DNA from: Verrucomicrobiota bacterium
GTDB taxonomy: Bacteria; Verrucomicrobiota; Verrucomicrobiia; Limisphaerales; JAEYXS01
Direction: 5' to 3'
Length of the DNA: 64,000 nt
NCBI GenBank assembly: GCA_023431185.1
Contig: JAEYXS010000102.1
Coordinates: 9,090-73,089 of the forward strand
The first letter of the stretch is position 1; each line of letters opens with the position of its first letter. Below the pieces are notes generated by a model. That model saw only the letters and a program-made list of their open reading frames with translations. It did no database searches and was not told the origin of the DNA. Below, in pieces: positions 8,213-16,906 of this stretch. A program made the translations under genes and the position numbers.

Positions 8213-10966
8213 ATGGCCAAAGCAGCGAAGTCAGTGAAATACGTCTACACATGGGGCAACAAGAAAGCCGACGGTGACGGCTCGATGAAGGCTCTCCTCG
8301 GCGGCAAAGGTGCCAACCTCGCCGAAATGACCCGCATCGGTCTCCCGGTCCCTCCGGGCTTCACCATCACCACGGAAGTCTGCACCTACTTCTACCAGAA
8401 CAAGAAGACGTATCCCAAGGAACTCCAGGCCCAGATGGAAGCGGGCATCGCGAACATGGAGAAGATCATGGGCTATAAGTTCGGTGACTCCAAGGGCTTC
8501 CCCCTGCTCGTCGCCGTCCGCTCCGGCGCCCGTGACTCCATGCCCGGCATGATGGACACGATCTTGAACCTCGGCTTGAACGACGACACCGTGCTCTCCC
8601 TGGTCAACGCCACCAAGAACGAACGGTTCGCGTGGGATTGCTACCGCCGCTTCGTCCAGATGTATGGCGACGTCGTGCTCGGCGTGCAGAAGCGCGAGGG
8701 CGAGGATCATGAACCCTTTGAAACGGTCATCGAGGCTTTCAAGCATGAGAAATACCATGCGGACATCGAAGACTCGAAGCTGACCTCCGAAGACCAGAAG
8801 GAACTGGTGAAACGCTTCAAGGCGCTCGTCAAGGAACGCACCGGCAAGACGTTCCCGAGCAATCCGTGGGACCAGCTCCGTGGCGCCGCCGGTGCCGTGT
8901 TCGGCTCCTGGATGAATGATCGCGCCAAGGTCTATCGCGCGAAGTACAACATCCCGACGGAATGGGGAACCGCGGTGAACGTGCAGGCGATGGTGTTCGG
9001 TAACACGGGCGAGACGTCCGGTTCCGGTGTGGCCTTCACGCGCAATCCCGCGAACGGCGCGAATGAATTCTACGGCGAATTCCTCGTCAACGCCCAGGGC
9101 GAAGACGTCGTGGCCGGTGTCCGCACGCCCGAGCCCGTCCTGAAGCTGAAAGACGTCATGCCGAAGTCCTACGCCGAACTGCTCGCCGTGCGCAAGACGC
9201 TCGAGAAGCACTTCAAGGACGTGCAGGACATCGAGTTCACGATCCAGGAAGGCAAGCTGTTCATGCTCCAGACGCGTAACGGCAAACGCACCGCCGCCGC
9301 CGCGCTGAAGTTCGCCGCGGACATGGTGAAGGAAAAGCTCATCGACTGGGAAACGGCCATCCTGCGCAACCCGGCGGATCAGCTTGACCAGTTGCTGGCG
9401 CCGATCTTCGACCTCGCCGAGGTGAAGAAGGCCAAGGCGATCGCCACCGGTCTCCCGGCCGGTCCTGGTGCCGCCACGGGCAAGGTCTATTTCAACGCCG
9501 AGCGCGCGGTGCAAGCCGCCGACAAGGGCGAAAAAGTGTTGCTCGTCCGTGTGGAGACTTCGCCGGAAGACTTGCGCGGCATGATCGCGGCGGAAGGCAT
9601 CCTCACCGCGCGCGGTGGTGTGTCCTCGCACGCGGCGCTCGTCGCCCGTCAGATGGGCAAGGTCTGCGTCTGCGGTGCCGCGGCCCTCGAGATCGATTAC
9701 GACAAGAAGACGGTCAGCGTGGCGGGGCAGACCTTCAACGAAGGTGACTTCCTCTCCATCGATGGTACGTCCGGCCTCGTTTACGGCGGCCAGATCAAGA
9801 CGGCTCCGTCCGAGATCATCTCCGGCCTGATCAACGGCGACAAGGCGGCCCAGAAGACCGAGAAGTTCAAGAACTTCGCGCTCTTGATGAACTGGTGCTC
9901 GAAAGCCACCCGCCTTCAGGTCCGCACGAACGCCGACAATCCGGAGCAGACCGCGAACGCGATCGCATTCGGCGCCACGGGCATCGGCCTCACCCGCACG
10001 GAACACATGTTCTTCGAAGGCGACCGCATCGACGCGATGCGCGAGATGATCCTCGCGGATTCGCTCGCCGCCCGTCAGGCCGCCCTCGCGAAGCTCCTCC
10101 CCTACCAGCGCGCCGACTTCTTCGGCATCTTCAAGGAATTGAAGGGCTTCCCGGCCACCATCCGTTTCCTCGACCCGCCGCTGCATGAGTTCTTGCCGCA
10201 CGCGAAGGAACAGCAGATGGATCTCGCCCGGAAACTCAACATCCCGGTGGAAAAGATTATGAACCGCGTGCACGAGCTGCATGAGTTCAACCCGATGCTT
10301 GGTTTCCGCGGCTGCCGCCTCGGCATCAAGTATCCGGAGATCACCGCCATGCAGGCCCGCGCCGTGTTCGAAGCCGCTGCGGACGCGAACAAGAAGGGTT
10401 ACAAGGCGAAGCCGGAGATCATGATCCCGCTCGTGGGCTTCAAGCGCGAACTCGACCTCCAGGTCGCCGTCGTGCACGAAGTCGCCGCGCAGGTGCAGAA
10501 GGAGAAGAAGACGAAGATCGCCTACTCCGTCGGCACGATGATCGAAGTTCCGCGCGGCGCGCTCACGGCCGATCAGATCGCCGAGACCGCCGAGTTCTTC
10601 AGCTTCGGCACGAACGACCTCACGCAGACCTGCTTGGGCATGAGCCGCGATGACTCCGGCTCCTTCCTGCCGGGCTACGCTGAGCTCGAGATCGTGAAGA
10701 AGAATCCGTTTGCGACGATCGACCAGACTGGCGTCGGCCAGCTCATGGAGATCGCCATCGCCAAGGGCCGCCAGACCCGTCCGGGCATCAAGCTCGGCAT
10801 CTGCGGTGAACACGGCGGCGAACCCGATTCCGTGAAGTTCTGCCACAAGCTCGGCCTGAGCTACGTGAGCTGCTCACCGTTCCGTGTGCCCGTCGCCCGC
10901 CTCGCCGCCGCGCAAGCCGCAATCGAGGAGAAGCGCAAGGCAGCCAAGCCGGCGAAGAAGAAGTAA
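8213..10966 (+). CDS. ppdK: Pyruvate, phosphate dikinase
   Basis: A 917-residue cytosolic enzyme that interconverts pyruvate + ATP + Pi and PEP + AMP + PPi. The N-terminal ATP-grasp region has LLGGKGANLAEMTRIGLPVP and RSGARDSMPGMMDTILNLG. The phosphohistidine domain has ARGGVSSHAALVARQMGK with His473. The C-terminal PEP/pyruvate TIM barrel has FGTNDLTQ and GICGEHGGEP with Cys864 as acid/base. Length matches the bacterial/plant family; the phosphohistidine motif has VSSH instead of the usual MTSH. The tail ends in a Lys/Ala-rich stretch. It stands alone, followed by a clear terminator. Its role is glycolytic/gluconeogenic flux at PEP. Confidence 0.97.
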   Translation: MAKAAKSVKYVYTWGNKKADGDGSMKALLGGKGANLAEMTRIGLPVPPGFTITTEVCTYFYQNKKTYPKELQAQMEAGIANMEKIMGYKFGDSKGFPLLVAVRSGARDSMPGMMDTILNLGLNDDTVLSLVNATKNERFAWDCYRRFVQMYGDVVLGVQKREGEDHEPFETVIEAFKHEKYHADIEDSKLTSEDQKELVKRFKALVKERTGKTFPSNPWDQLRGAAGAVFGSWMNDRAKVYRAKYNIPTEWGTAVNVQAMVFGNTGETSGSGVAFTRNPANGANEFYGEFLVNAQGEDVVAGVRTPEPVLKLKDVMPKSYAELLAVRKTLEKHFKDVQDIEFTIQEGKLFMLQTRNGKRTAAAALKFAADMVKEKLIDWETAILRNPADQLDQLLAPIFDLAEVKKAKAIATGLPAGPGAATGKVYFNAERAVQAADKGEKVLLVRVETSPEDLRGMIAAEGILTARGGVSSHAALVARQMGKVCVCGAAALEIDYDKKTVSVAGQTFNEGDFLSIDGTSGLVYGGQIKTAPSEIISGLINGDKAAQKTEKFKNFALLMNWCSKATRLQVRTNADNPEQTANAIAFGATGIGLTRTEHMFFEGDRIDAMREMILADSLAARQAALAKLLPYQRADFFGIFKELKGFPATIRFLDPPLHEFLPHAKEQQMDLARKLNIPVEKIMNRVHELHEFNPMLGFRGCRLGIKYPEITAMQARAVFEAAADANKKGYKAKPEIMIPLVGFKRELDLQVAVVHEVAAQVQKEKKTKIAYSVGTMIEVPRGALTADQIAETAEFFSFGTNDLTQTCLGMSRDDSGSFLPGYAELEIVKKNPFATIDQTGVGQLMEIAIAKGRQTRPGIKLGICGEHGGEPDSVKFCHKLGLSYVSCSPFRVPVARLAAAQAAIEEKRKAAKPAKKK

Positions 10967-10976
10967 TCACCATCTA

Positions 10977-11003
10977 GGTAGGGACGCGGCGCTCCGCGTT
11001 CCC
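10977..11003. repeat. GGTAGGG-headed hairpin repeat, copy 2
   Basis: GGTAGGG followed by GGGACGCGG pairing with CCGCGTTCCC (one bulge). It lies 10 bp after the ppdK stop and belongs with copies at 7265 and 34145. Confidence 0.55.
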
Positions 11004-11016
11004 TGGCTAAAGATTC

Positions 11017-11049
11017 AAAAGCCGCTCCGGGAAACCAGAGCGGCTTTTT
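11017..11049 (+). terminator. Rho-independent terminator of ppdK
   Basis: AAAAGCCGCTC pairs with GAGCGGCTTTTT around a short loop, giving a GC-rich stem followed by a T-run and preceded by an A-run. It may also act on the opposite strand. Confidence 0.85.
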
Positions 11050-11053
11050 CATT

Positions 11054-11106
11054 TTGGAGTGCTGAGGATTGCCTCAGCTTTCCGCCGACGCGGCTTGACG
11101 CGTCGA
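11054..11106. repeat. Double-hairpin intergenic repeat, copy 1
   Basis: A 53-bp unit starting TTGGAGTGCTGA, with two successive hairpins: GCTGAGG/GCCTCAGC-type and CGACGC/GCGTCG. A 54-bp copy lies at 12208-12261 with the same ends. Both copies sit in gaps between convergent genes. Confidence 0.8.
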
Positions 11107-11113
11107 ATCCTCA

Positions 11114-11701
11114 TCACTTCATCTCGCTCAAAATCGCCTCAATCTGCTTCCGATGCAGCCGCATGTGGAAACCCGCCATAAAATACCACCCCGCCGCATC
11201 CAGCGGGCCGAACCACGGATGCGCGTAGCGCACCTTGGTCCGCAACTCCCCCGCCCCATCCGCCGTTTTCACCAACAGCTCACAAGCCTGCTCAAATTCG
11301 CCGAGGACACCTTCGCCCACCTCAGGCGATGGCTTGACCGCCGCCGTACTGGCCACCCGCTCTGGCACCTGGCCGCGTGTTAGCGAACGTATGGCTCCCA
11401 GGCATGCCATGTTCACTATCCGCACATGCTCCAAAGTCATATACACTGACCAATAACGGCTGCTATCCTCCATCCCTCGTAAGCGCTTGATCAGCACACG
11501 TTGCCTGCCTTCCTCGGGACTGCCTCCGCGCGCCAGCCTGAGCATAGCTTCGCACTCCGCCCTGATCAACGCAGTCGCCGATTCCTTCGTAGCTCTCGCC
11601 CGTTGCCAGCCAAATATCATTCGCGCCGCCAGCAGCTCCACCTTGGGCAATCCCGCTCCCGGCGCTTCCAGTTTCACGGTCGCTTCAGCATCCATATCCA
11701 T
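11114..11701 (-). CDS. DinB-superfamily protein
   Basis: A 195-residue cytosolic protein with the DinB four-helix pattern: an early helix with RYWSVYMTLEHVRIVN and a C-terminal HPWFGPLDAAGWYFMAGFH followed by MRLHRKQI. Histidines in these helices are the usual metal ligands of DinB/YfiT-type proteins, which often act as thiol-dependent transferases. The substrate is unknown. It is transcribed away from an HxlR regulator across a 69-bp gap with a perfect 10-bp inverted repeat, so the regulator probably controls it. The ATG at 11701 is used; a second ATG lies two codons in. Confidence 0.7.
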   Translation of the reverse strand: MDMDAEATVKLEAPGAGLPKVELLAARMIFGWQRARATKESATALIRAECEAMLRLARGGSPEEGRQRVLIKRLRGMEDSSRYWSVYMTLEHVRIVNMACLGAIRSLTRGQVPERVASTAAVKPSPEVGEGVLGEFEQACELLVKTADGAGELRTKVRYAHPWFGPLDAAGWYFMAGFHMRLHRKQIEAILSEMK

Positions 11702-11702
11702 A

Positions 11703-11745
11703 TTACTTGCAACTTAAAAGTAATTTGCTTGTTGATTGCAAGTAA
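11703..11745. promoter_or_regulatory. Divergent operator between DinB-like gene and HxlR gene
   Basis: TTACTTGCAA (11703-11712) and TTGCAAGTAA (11736-11745) form a perfect 10-bp inverted repeat with a 23-bp centre that also contains AAGTAA and TTGCTT half-site-like words. It fills most of the gap between the two divergent genes and is a likely HxlR binding region. Confidence 0.6.
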
Positions 11746-11770
11746 AATAAACCGCTAAGGTGGCAGCACT

Positions 11771-12181
11771 ATGGCGAACAGCAAAACCACATCACCCGGG
11801 ATCGAACGCCGCTCCCCCTGCCCGGTGGCTTGTAGCCTTGATATCTTCGGCGACCGCTGGACCCTCCTCGTCATCCGCGACCTCGTCCTGGGCCGCTCCC
11901 GCTTCAAAGATTTCACAGCTTCCCCCGAAGGCATCCCCACGAATATCTTGAGCGACCGCCTTGCCCGCCTCCAGACCCACGGCATCATCACCCAAGTGAC
12001 GCCCGAGGACGGCTCTAAACATCTCGCCTATCAACTGACCACCAAAGGCGAAGCCCTCCGCCCCATCCTCGCCGCCATGCGCGACTGGGGGCTGACCTGG
12101 GAAAAAGGCACCAAAGTGCTTTTGCAGCCAGCATCCACCACTCCTGCTCACATTACTTCCCGAACCCGAAAAACAAAATGA
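11771..12181 (+). CDS. HxlR-family winged-helix regulator
   Basis: A 136-residue transcription factor. SPCPVACSLDIFGDRWTLLV and IRDLVLGRSRFKDF are the standard HxlR N-terminal signature, followed by GIPTNILSDRLARLQTHGII (recognition helix region) and the wing TPEDGSKHLAYQLTTKGEAL. The cysteine in SPCPV matches the conserved redox-active cysteine of many HxlR proteins, which suggests electrophile or redox sensing. It probably regulates itself and the divergent DinB-like gene. The C-terminal 20 residues are polar and divergent. Confidence 0.88.
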   Translation: MANSKTTSPGIERRSPCPVACSLDIFGDRWTLLVIRDLVLGRSRFKDFTASPEGIPTNILSDRLARLQTHGIITQVTPEDGSKHLAYQLTTKGEALRPILAAMRDWGLTWEKGTKVLLQPASTTPAHITSRTRKTK

Positions 12182-12207
12182 CCGCCTTGCAAACGCAGGA
12201 CGGCCCT

Positions 12208-12261
12208 TTGGAGTGCTGAAGCTTGCCTCAGCTTTGTCCTCGACGCAGCTTGACGCGTCGA
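12208..12261. repeat. Double-hairpin intergenic repeat, copy 2
   Basis: Same ends as copy 1 (TTGGAGTGCTGA at the left, TTGACGCGTCGA at the right), with changes concentrated in loops and the linker. It lies between the convergent HxlR and VOC genes. Confidence 0.8.
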
Positions 12262-12284
12262 TGTCTTCCATTTCCGATTCGCGG

Positions 12285-12656
12285 TTACTTCATCGAGTGC
12301 AACCCCACCAAATTCCCCTCAGAATCCTTGATGATCCCTATGAAACCATGCTCCCCGATACCGGTGCGCGGCTTGATGATGCTTCCACCGGATTTTGCCA
12401 CCCGGTCCAGCACCCCATCCAAATCCCCCTCCACATTGAGATAGATAAGCGTGCCACCCGTACCTGGCGTGCAACCGGCCATCTGCGAGACACAGCCGCC
12501 TACTCCTTCCTTATTATCGTATGGAAACATCGCCATCTTGGACTGCTCCGTGGTGAACTCCTGCATCGTCACTTTGAGGATTGTTTCGTAGAACCGCTTG
12601 GCGCGGTTGAAATCCGTAGCATACAGTTCAAACCAGTTCAGTGCGTCTTTCTTCAT
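12285..12656 (-). CDS. VOC-family (glyoxalase/bleomycin-resistance fold) protein
   Basis: A 123-residue protein with one pair of beta-alpha-beta-beta-beta modules. LNWFELYATDFNRAKRFYET is the usual opening of YdhF/CFP30-like VOC proteins and GFIGIIKDSEGNLVGLHS is the usual closing strand. This group is often annotated as a PhnB-like or lactoylglutathione lyase-related protein, but the substrate is unknown. Most classical metal ligands cannot be assigned with confidence. It is convergent with the HxlR gene and may not be under its control. Confidence 0.82.
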   Translation of the reverse strand: MKKDALNWFELYATDFNRAKRFYETILKVTMQEFTTEQSKMAMFPYDNKEGVGGCVSQMAGCTPGTGGTLIYLNVEGDLDGVLDRVAKSGGSIIKPRTGIGEHGFIGIIKDSEGNLVGLHSMK

Positions 12657-12748
12657 GATAGTTGTATCGTTGAGAGTTAGTTGTTATCGAACGGACACAA
12701 CCTATCCCTAGGCACTGACAACCCCATGTCAGGAGACTCACAGCACTC

Positions 12749-14122
12749 TCACTTTCCCTGCGCCGCCTTCAACTTCGGATCATCCAAATCTAGCCGGTAA
12801 ATCATCTGGTTGTAGTCATACCGCGGCGTGAACTCCTTCCCATCGCTGAACTCCTTTGTGTAAGTCCCCTCAAAGATCAGGATGGGCGAACCCTCCGGCG
12901 TGAACTCCGGATGCAACCGTGGATTGTAGAACGTGTAGTGATCATGCGTCAGCACCTTCACCGCTTTGCCCCAAGGCCCCGTCGGCGCATCCGCTTCCGC
13001 ATACCAAAGTTCGCCAAAGGCCGAAGGCTTGCCAAAAGCCTCCATGAACACCGTCACCCACCGCTTGCGGAAACTGTTCCATGCGATGGACCCCGTATGC
13101 GGCTTCACTGCTTTACCATCCGTTGCCGAAGCAAAACTCTCCTGCGGCTTCAAAACCTCCCATGCCGACGGATCCTGCCACGCCTCGAACGTCGCCAGAC
13201 AACGCACCTTCGGCAGCGGATCACCGAAGTAACCCCATTCCTTCCCCTGCGCATCTTTCACAAACGCAGGATGCCCATTGGGCATGGCCGGCTGCGTGGG
13301 CTGCTTGTCCGATTTGGTCCACAGCACCTTCAACTGATCGAAGCTCTCCTTCTCATCATTCCACACACACAGGCCCGCTTCGTAAGCCTCCAAGTGGCCT
13401 TTTATCTTAACGTAATTGCCCACCAGCCGCTGCTTCCCTGTTTTGTCCGGTAATGCCACATACGAACTAACCCAAGTCGGCCCGCTGCCCGGCATCTTCG
13501 CCACCCCGCGCACCCGTCCTTTATCATTGCGAAAATAATCGAGCTTCAGCTTTAGCGGCGGCTCAAACGATTTCAGAGGCTGGATGGCCGTGGTCGCGCT
13601 GCTCATGTCATAGATGCCCAGCGGATAATTCGCCATCTGCGTATCGCCCCAAGCCCAAAACATTTTCCCCTGATAGACCGCGTTCTGCACGCTGTCGCTG
13701 CCCACGATGCCAGACTCCTCCCAATCAAGGTCCCTGCCTGTCTTCTGGCTCTCCGCGAACAATCCCGCGCCCGTCAAACGCCCCAGCCGCTTGGCGATGT
13801 TCACCCGCTCCACCTCCACCTTGATTGTCTTGCCCGGTTGCGGCGTGATGCGCACTCCCCGAAAGCCAAAACCATCCTTCTTTGCCTCATACCCATGACT
13901 GCTGACGTGCAGCCAAGTCTCCTTGCCCATCAACTCCGGCAGATCAAACGCCACCACCCCCGCATTATCCGAGATGAACCGCACCTGATGCACCGTGCGT
14001 AACTCCACCAGCGGCACTGGCCAGCCAGTCCCTTTTTCTACCACCTCGATGCGGCAAGGTTCGTCTGCATCCAGGGAGACTACTACACCCAGCCATGCGC
14101 AAAGCAGTGATATATAACGCAT
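12749..14122 (-). CDS. Secreted beta-propeller-like protein of unknown function
   Basis: A 457-residue exported protein with a signal peptide at residues 1-19. Residues about 20-105 resemble a small beta domain (CRIEVVEKGTGWPVPLVELR, then TPQPGKTIKVEVERVN) like carboxypeptidase-regulatory/peptidase-associated domains. The rest has repeated aromatic strands (FWAWGDTQMA, GPTWVSSYVALPD, WGYFGDPLPKVRC, ITWNS-like SIAWNSFRKRWVTVFMEAFG, GELWYAEADAPTGPWGKAVK) that recall five-bladed propellers of glycosidase or DUF4185-type proteins. No catalytic residues are assigned. The neighbours are unrelated, so the substrate is unknown; a sugar-related role fits the genome's other secreted proteins. Confidence 0.55.
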   Translation of the reverse strand: MRYISLLCAWLGVVVSLDADEPCRIEVVEKGTGWPVPLVELRTVHQVRFISDNAGVVAFDLPELMGKETWLHVSSHGYEAKKDGFGFRGVRITPQPGKTIKVEVERVNIAKRLGRLTGAGLFAESQKTGRDLDWEESGIVGSDSVQNAVYQGKMFWAWGDTQMANYPLGIYDMSSATTAIQPLKSFEPPLKLKLDYFRNDKGRVRGVAKMPGSGPTWVSSYVALPDKTGKQRLVGNYVKIKGHLEAYEAGLCVWNDEKESFDQLKVLWTKSDKQPTQPAMPNGHPAFVKDAQGKEWGYFGDPLPKVRCLATFEAWQDPSAWEVLKPQESFASATDGKAVKPHTGSIAWNSFRKRWVTVFMEAFGKPSAFGELWYAEADAPTGPWGKAVKVLTHDHYTFYNPRLHPEFTPEGSPILIFEGTYTKEFSDGKEFTPRYDYNQMIYRLDLDDPKLKAAQGK

Positions 14123-14137
14123 AAGATTGAACAGAAA

Positions 14138-16243
14138 TTAGCTGGATTGCGCCCCGTTTACCAGCGGCGGCATCGGGCAATCCAGCGCATCCGCCACCGC
14201 CCGGAGCAGTTCCCCCTCAGCCGGATGCACCTGGCCATCGGCCGCCACCACCTCCGCGCATGCTTGCAGAATGGTGCGCTTCACCGAAGGGCCGGCCTCT
14301 CGGATGTTGTTCAAGGCCGCCTCCAGCGTGTTCAAGGAACACTGGTCTTCCGGCATCAGCCGCAACGTGAACTGCGTGGAGTTGATGCTTTTCACTCCTT
14401 TGTCAAAAGCCTCCTGACGCCACGCTTCCCGCCCCAAGCCGGCCAGGGCGGAAAGCAGTACGGAAACATCCCCCGTCAAAGCCTTCACGGTGTGATAGCG
14501 GATGTCCGGCGTGGAACGTCCCTGAAAATGTGCGCCCAGATGCCTTCGCAGGATATGCTGCAAGGAAAACTCGAACACATCCAATTCCTGATCGGCCATC
14601 ACCAACTCGCGCACGGTCGTATCGAACTTGCGATACTCCTCCCCGCTCAGGCCGCGCAAGGCGGGCAAGGACAGCTCCACCAGCGGCACCCGGGCGTGCG
14701 CCGGCAGCTTCGCGATGATGCCCTGCAGATGTTCACTCGCTGAAACGATCACATCATCTTCGCCGCCCTTTATCATCCCTAACTGCTTGGCCCGTACGGC
14801 GGGTTCAGCAGCCAATAGCAAAGCATACATCACCCCCCGGGCTTTGCCTGTGTCATGCGCCGCCGCCTTAAGTTCTTCGGGCAAAGATTCCAATAGTTTG
14901 GCGGCAAACACCAGATGTTCAGCCATCGGCATACCCACTTGGGCAAGGGCCTCGGCGGCCGGAGTGACCACTGGCGGCAGCGGCAGGTTCTCGCTAAATT
15001 GTCGCAGGATGGGCGGACGTTGCACGGTGATGCCACCTTTGCCCTTGGGCTTGGCTTCACGCTCAGCCTCCGGTGTTTTGCTGTGCGCCAGCGCTTCATC
15101 CACCGAATCTTTCTTCCCGATCTCCGCCATGGACGGTGCCCGCCCCATCATGTTGCGCACGCGCCCGATCCGTTCCTCGATGGGTGGATGCGTGGAGAGG
15201 AACAGGAAGAACTCATCGCCCTGCAGCGCATCGGCAAAGAACATGTGGCTCGCCTCCTCCGCATGCGGGCAGACCACTTTAGCCCCATCCGGCCACTTGT
15301 GAACTTTCTCAAAGGCACCGGCCAACCCTTCGGGATAACGCGTGAACTGCACCGCCGCCGCATCCGCCAGGTGCTCACGCTGCCGGGAGACGGCGGCTTT
15401 GATCATCCGGCCGAACACCGCCCCATGCCACCCGATGAAACTGAGGATAAAACCGATGATGGTTATGAAAACATCAGCAAAGATTTGTCCTCCCGAAAGG
15501 CTGACGTTCCCGGTGTTGGCGAACTCGCGGTCAAAGCTGGCGTTACGTCGCTCCATCACCCAATCGGCGATGGCCGTCACCGCAAAGAGCCCATGCACCC
15601 AGCCCATCAAGCGCATCTTCAGCGCCATGTCACCGTTGAAGATATGGCTGTATTCATGCGCGATGATGCCCTGCAATTCGTCCCGCGTCAGATACTTCAC
15701 TGCGCCACCGGTCACCCCCACGATCATGTCATCGATGGAATGACCGGCCACGAAGGCATTGATGGAAGGTTCCCGTTCAAGGATATAAACGTCCGGCACG
15801 GGCACCCCGGAAGCCACGGACATCTCCTCCACCACATTCATCAAACGCCTTTTATCCGGCTCCTCTGTTCCTGGATTCACCCGCTTGGCCCCCAGCAAGG
15901 CTGCCACGGCCCGGCCGCCTTCCCGCAGTTGCAAGGTCTTGCGGATGCTGTTGTAGAGGAACAGCACGAGCACGATCAGCGCGATGACAATGGCGCGATC
16001 CGCCTCCCAGAATTGAAAATGATAAGACAAACCTTCTTGAAACACTCCCCGCCAGAAATAGATGAAACCGCTGACAACCAAGGCGATGACCGTAAAGACC
16101 ATATACACCGCCACCATCACCCCCATGATCGCCAGCAGAAACAACGGTATAAGCCGCATACTGCTGGTGCGGGCCTCTTCCTGCCGCTGGAAAAAATTCT
16201 TGGGAGCCAATTCCATAAGAGACTCTGGCTCGAGCTTAACCAT
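14138..16243 (-). CDS. M48 (HtpX-like) membrane metalloprotease with TerB-like C-terminal domain
   Basis: About 701 residues. Two or more membrane helices lie in the first 130 residues. An M48 peptidase domain follows, with VPVPDVYILE, NAFVAGHS and the zinc motif HEYSH. HtpX alone is about 290 residues, so this protein carries a long extension. The last about 60 residues (AEVVAADGQVHPAEGELLRA, then VADALDCPMPPL) look like a TerB-type acidic helical domain. The likely role is membrane protein quality control. The ATG at 16243 was chosen; a TTG at 16291 would add 16 residues with no typical features. The gene diverges from the phosphatase gene. Confidence 0.85.
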   Translation of the reverse strand: MVKLEPESLMELAPKNFFQRQEEARTSSMRLIPLFLLAIMGVMVAVYMVFTVIALVVSGFIYFWRGVFQEGLSYHFQFWEADRAIVIALIVLVLFLYNSIRKTLQLREGGRAVAALLGAKRVNPGTEEPDKRRLMNVVEEMSVASGVPVPDVYILEREPSINAFVAGHSIDDMIVGVTGGAVKYLTRDELQGIIAHEYSHIFNGDMALKMRLMGWVHGLFAVTAIADWVMERRNASFDREFANTGNVSLSGGQIFADVFITIIGFILSFIGWHGAVFGRMIKAAVSRQREHLADAAAVQFTRYPEGLAGAFEKVHKWPDGAKVVCPHAEEASHMFFADALQGDEFFLFLSTHPPIEERIGRVRNMMGRAPSMAEIGKKDSVDEALAHSKTPEAEREAKPKGKGGITVQRPPILRQFSENLPLPPVVTPAAEALAQVGMPMAEHLVFAAKLLESLPEELKAAAHDTGKARGVMYALLLAAEPAVRAKQLGMIKGGEDDVIVSASEHLQGIIAKLPAHARVPLVELSLPALRGLSGEEYRKFDTTVRELVMADQELDVFEFSLQHILRRHLGAHFQGRSTPDIRYHTVKALTGDVSVLLSALAGLGREAWRQEAFDKGVKSINSTQFTLRLMPEDQCSLNTLEAALNNIREAGPSVKRTILQACAEVVAADGQVHPAEGELLRAVADALDCPMPPLVNGAQSS

Positions 16244-16335
16244 CAAGTCCGTCCCTGCCCATTGGAAATTCACTCTGGGTGTGTAATCCAATCAGACCGG
16301 CTTGAAGTTCCGTTGAAGAGCGGCCAGACTGCGCC

Positions 16336-16851
16336 ATGGACGAACGCCCTGAACGTGATCTGCTCTGGTGGCTCATTCCCGGCGTCCTTGCGGGCATGCC
16401 CATGCCCTACCTCCACCCGGAGCGCCGCCTAAACCCTGGAGCCATTCTACGAGCTTTTGATGATGAGCTGCCGGTGCTGCACGATGCCGGTATCCGGGCG
16501 GTCGTATCACTTCTGAACATTCCATCCGATACGGCTGTGTATGAGCCTGCGGGATTGGATTACCTTTGTCTCCCGATTCCTGATGGCTTGGCTCCCGATT
16601 TTACCCAGGCGGATGAGTTCGTCCGTTTTGTGCAAACTCACAAAGCTGCCGGGCACGCCGTTGCCGTTCATTGCCATGCCGGCTTGGGACGCACTGGGAC
16701 GATGCTGGCCGCTTACCTCATAGCAGAAGGAGCCGACGCCACTGTCGCGTTGCTAAAAGTTCGTTCCGCCGAACCCGCCGCCATCGAAACGCGCCATCAG
16801 GTGAAATTTCTGGATGACTACGAACAGCATCGGCGGCTGCTGGACAAATAG
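16336..16851 (+). CDS. Dual-specificity/tyrosine protein phosphatase-like protein
   Basis: A 171-residue cysteine phosphatase. The P-loop is HCHAGLGRTG (His112, Cys113 nucleophile, Arg119), and IPDGLAPD (Asp83/Asp88) provides a candidate general acid. The N-terminus (WWLIPGVLAGMPMPYLHP) resembles CDC14/KAP-like and archaeal/bacterial DSPs, which begin with a conserved G-x-LAG-S/P element. It may dephosphorylate proteins or small phosphates; the substrate is not known. It lies 55 bp upstream of the sugar isomerase on the same strand, so co-transcription is possible. Confidence 0.85.
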   Translation: MDERPERDLLWWLIPGVLAGMPMPYLHPERRLNPGAILRAFDDELPVLHDAGIRAVVSLLNIPSDTAVYEPAGLDYLCLPIPDGLAPDFTQADEFVRFVQTHKAAGHAVAVHCHAGLGRTGTMLAAYLIAEGADATVALLKVRSAEPAAIETRHQVKFLDDYEQHRRLLDK

Positions 16852-16906
16852 GGGATGCTTGCCTGCGTTGTTTTCATTTCTCGGTTGATACGATAGGAAA
16901 TACGCC

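Noticed and set aside
8231..10846. Long open frame antisense to ppdK
   Set aside because: It is a shadow of the ppdK codon pattern in a GC-rich gene; the sequence shows no family motif, and ppdK on the other strand is beyond doubt.
14915..16432. Rightward open frame over the M48 gene
   Set aside because: Antisense shadow; low-complexity His/Arg product, no recognisable fold.
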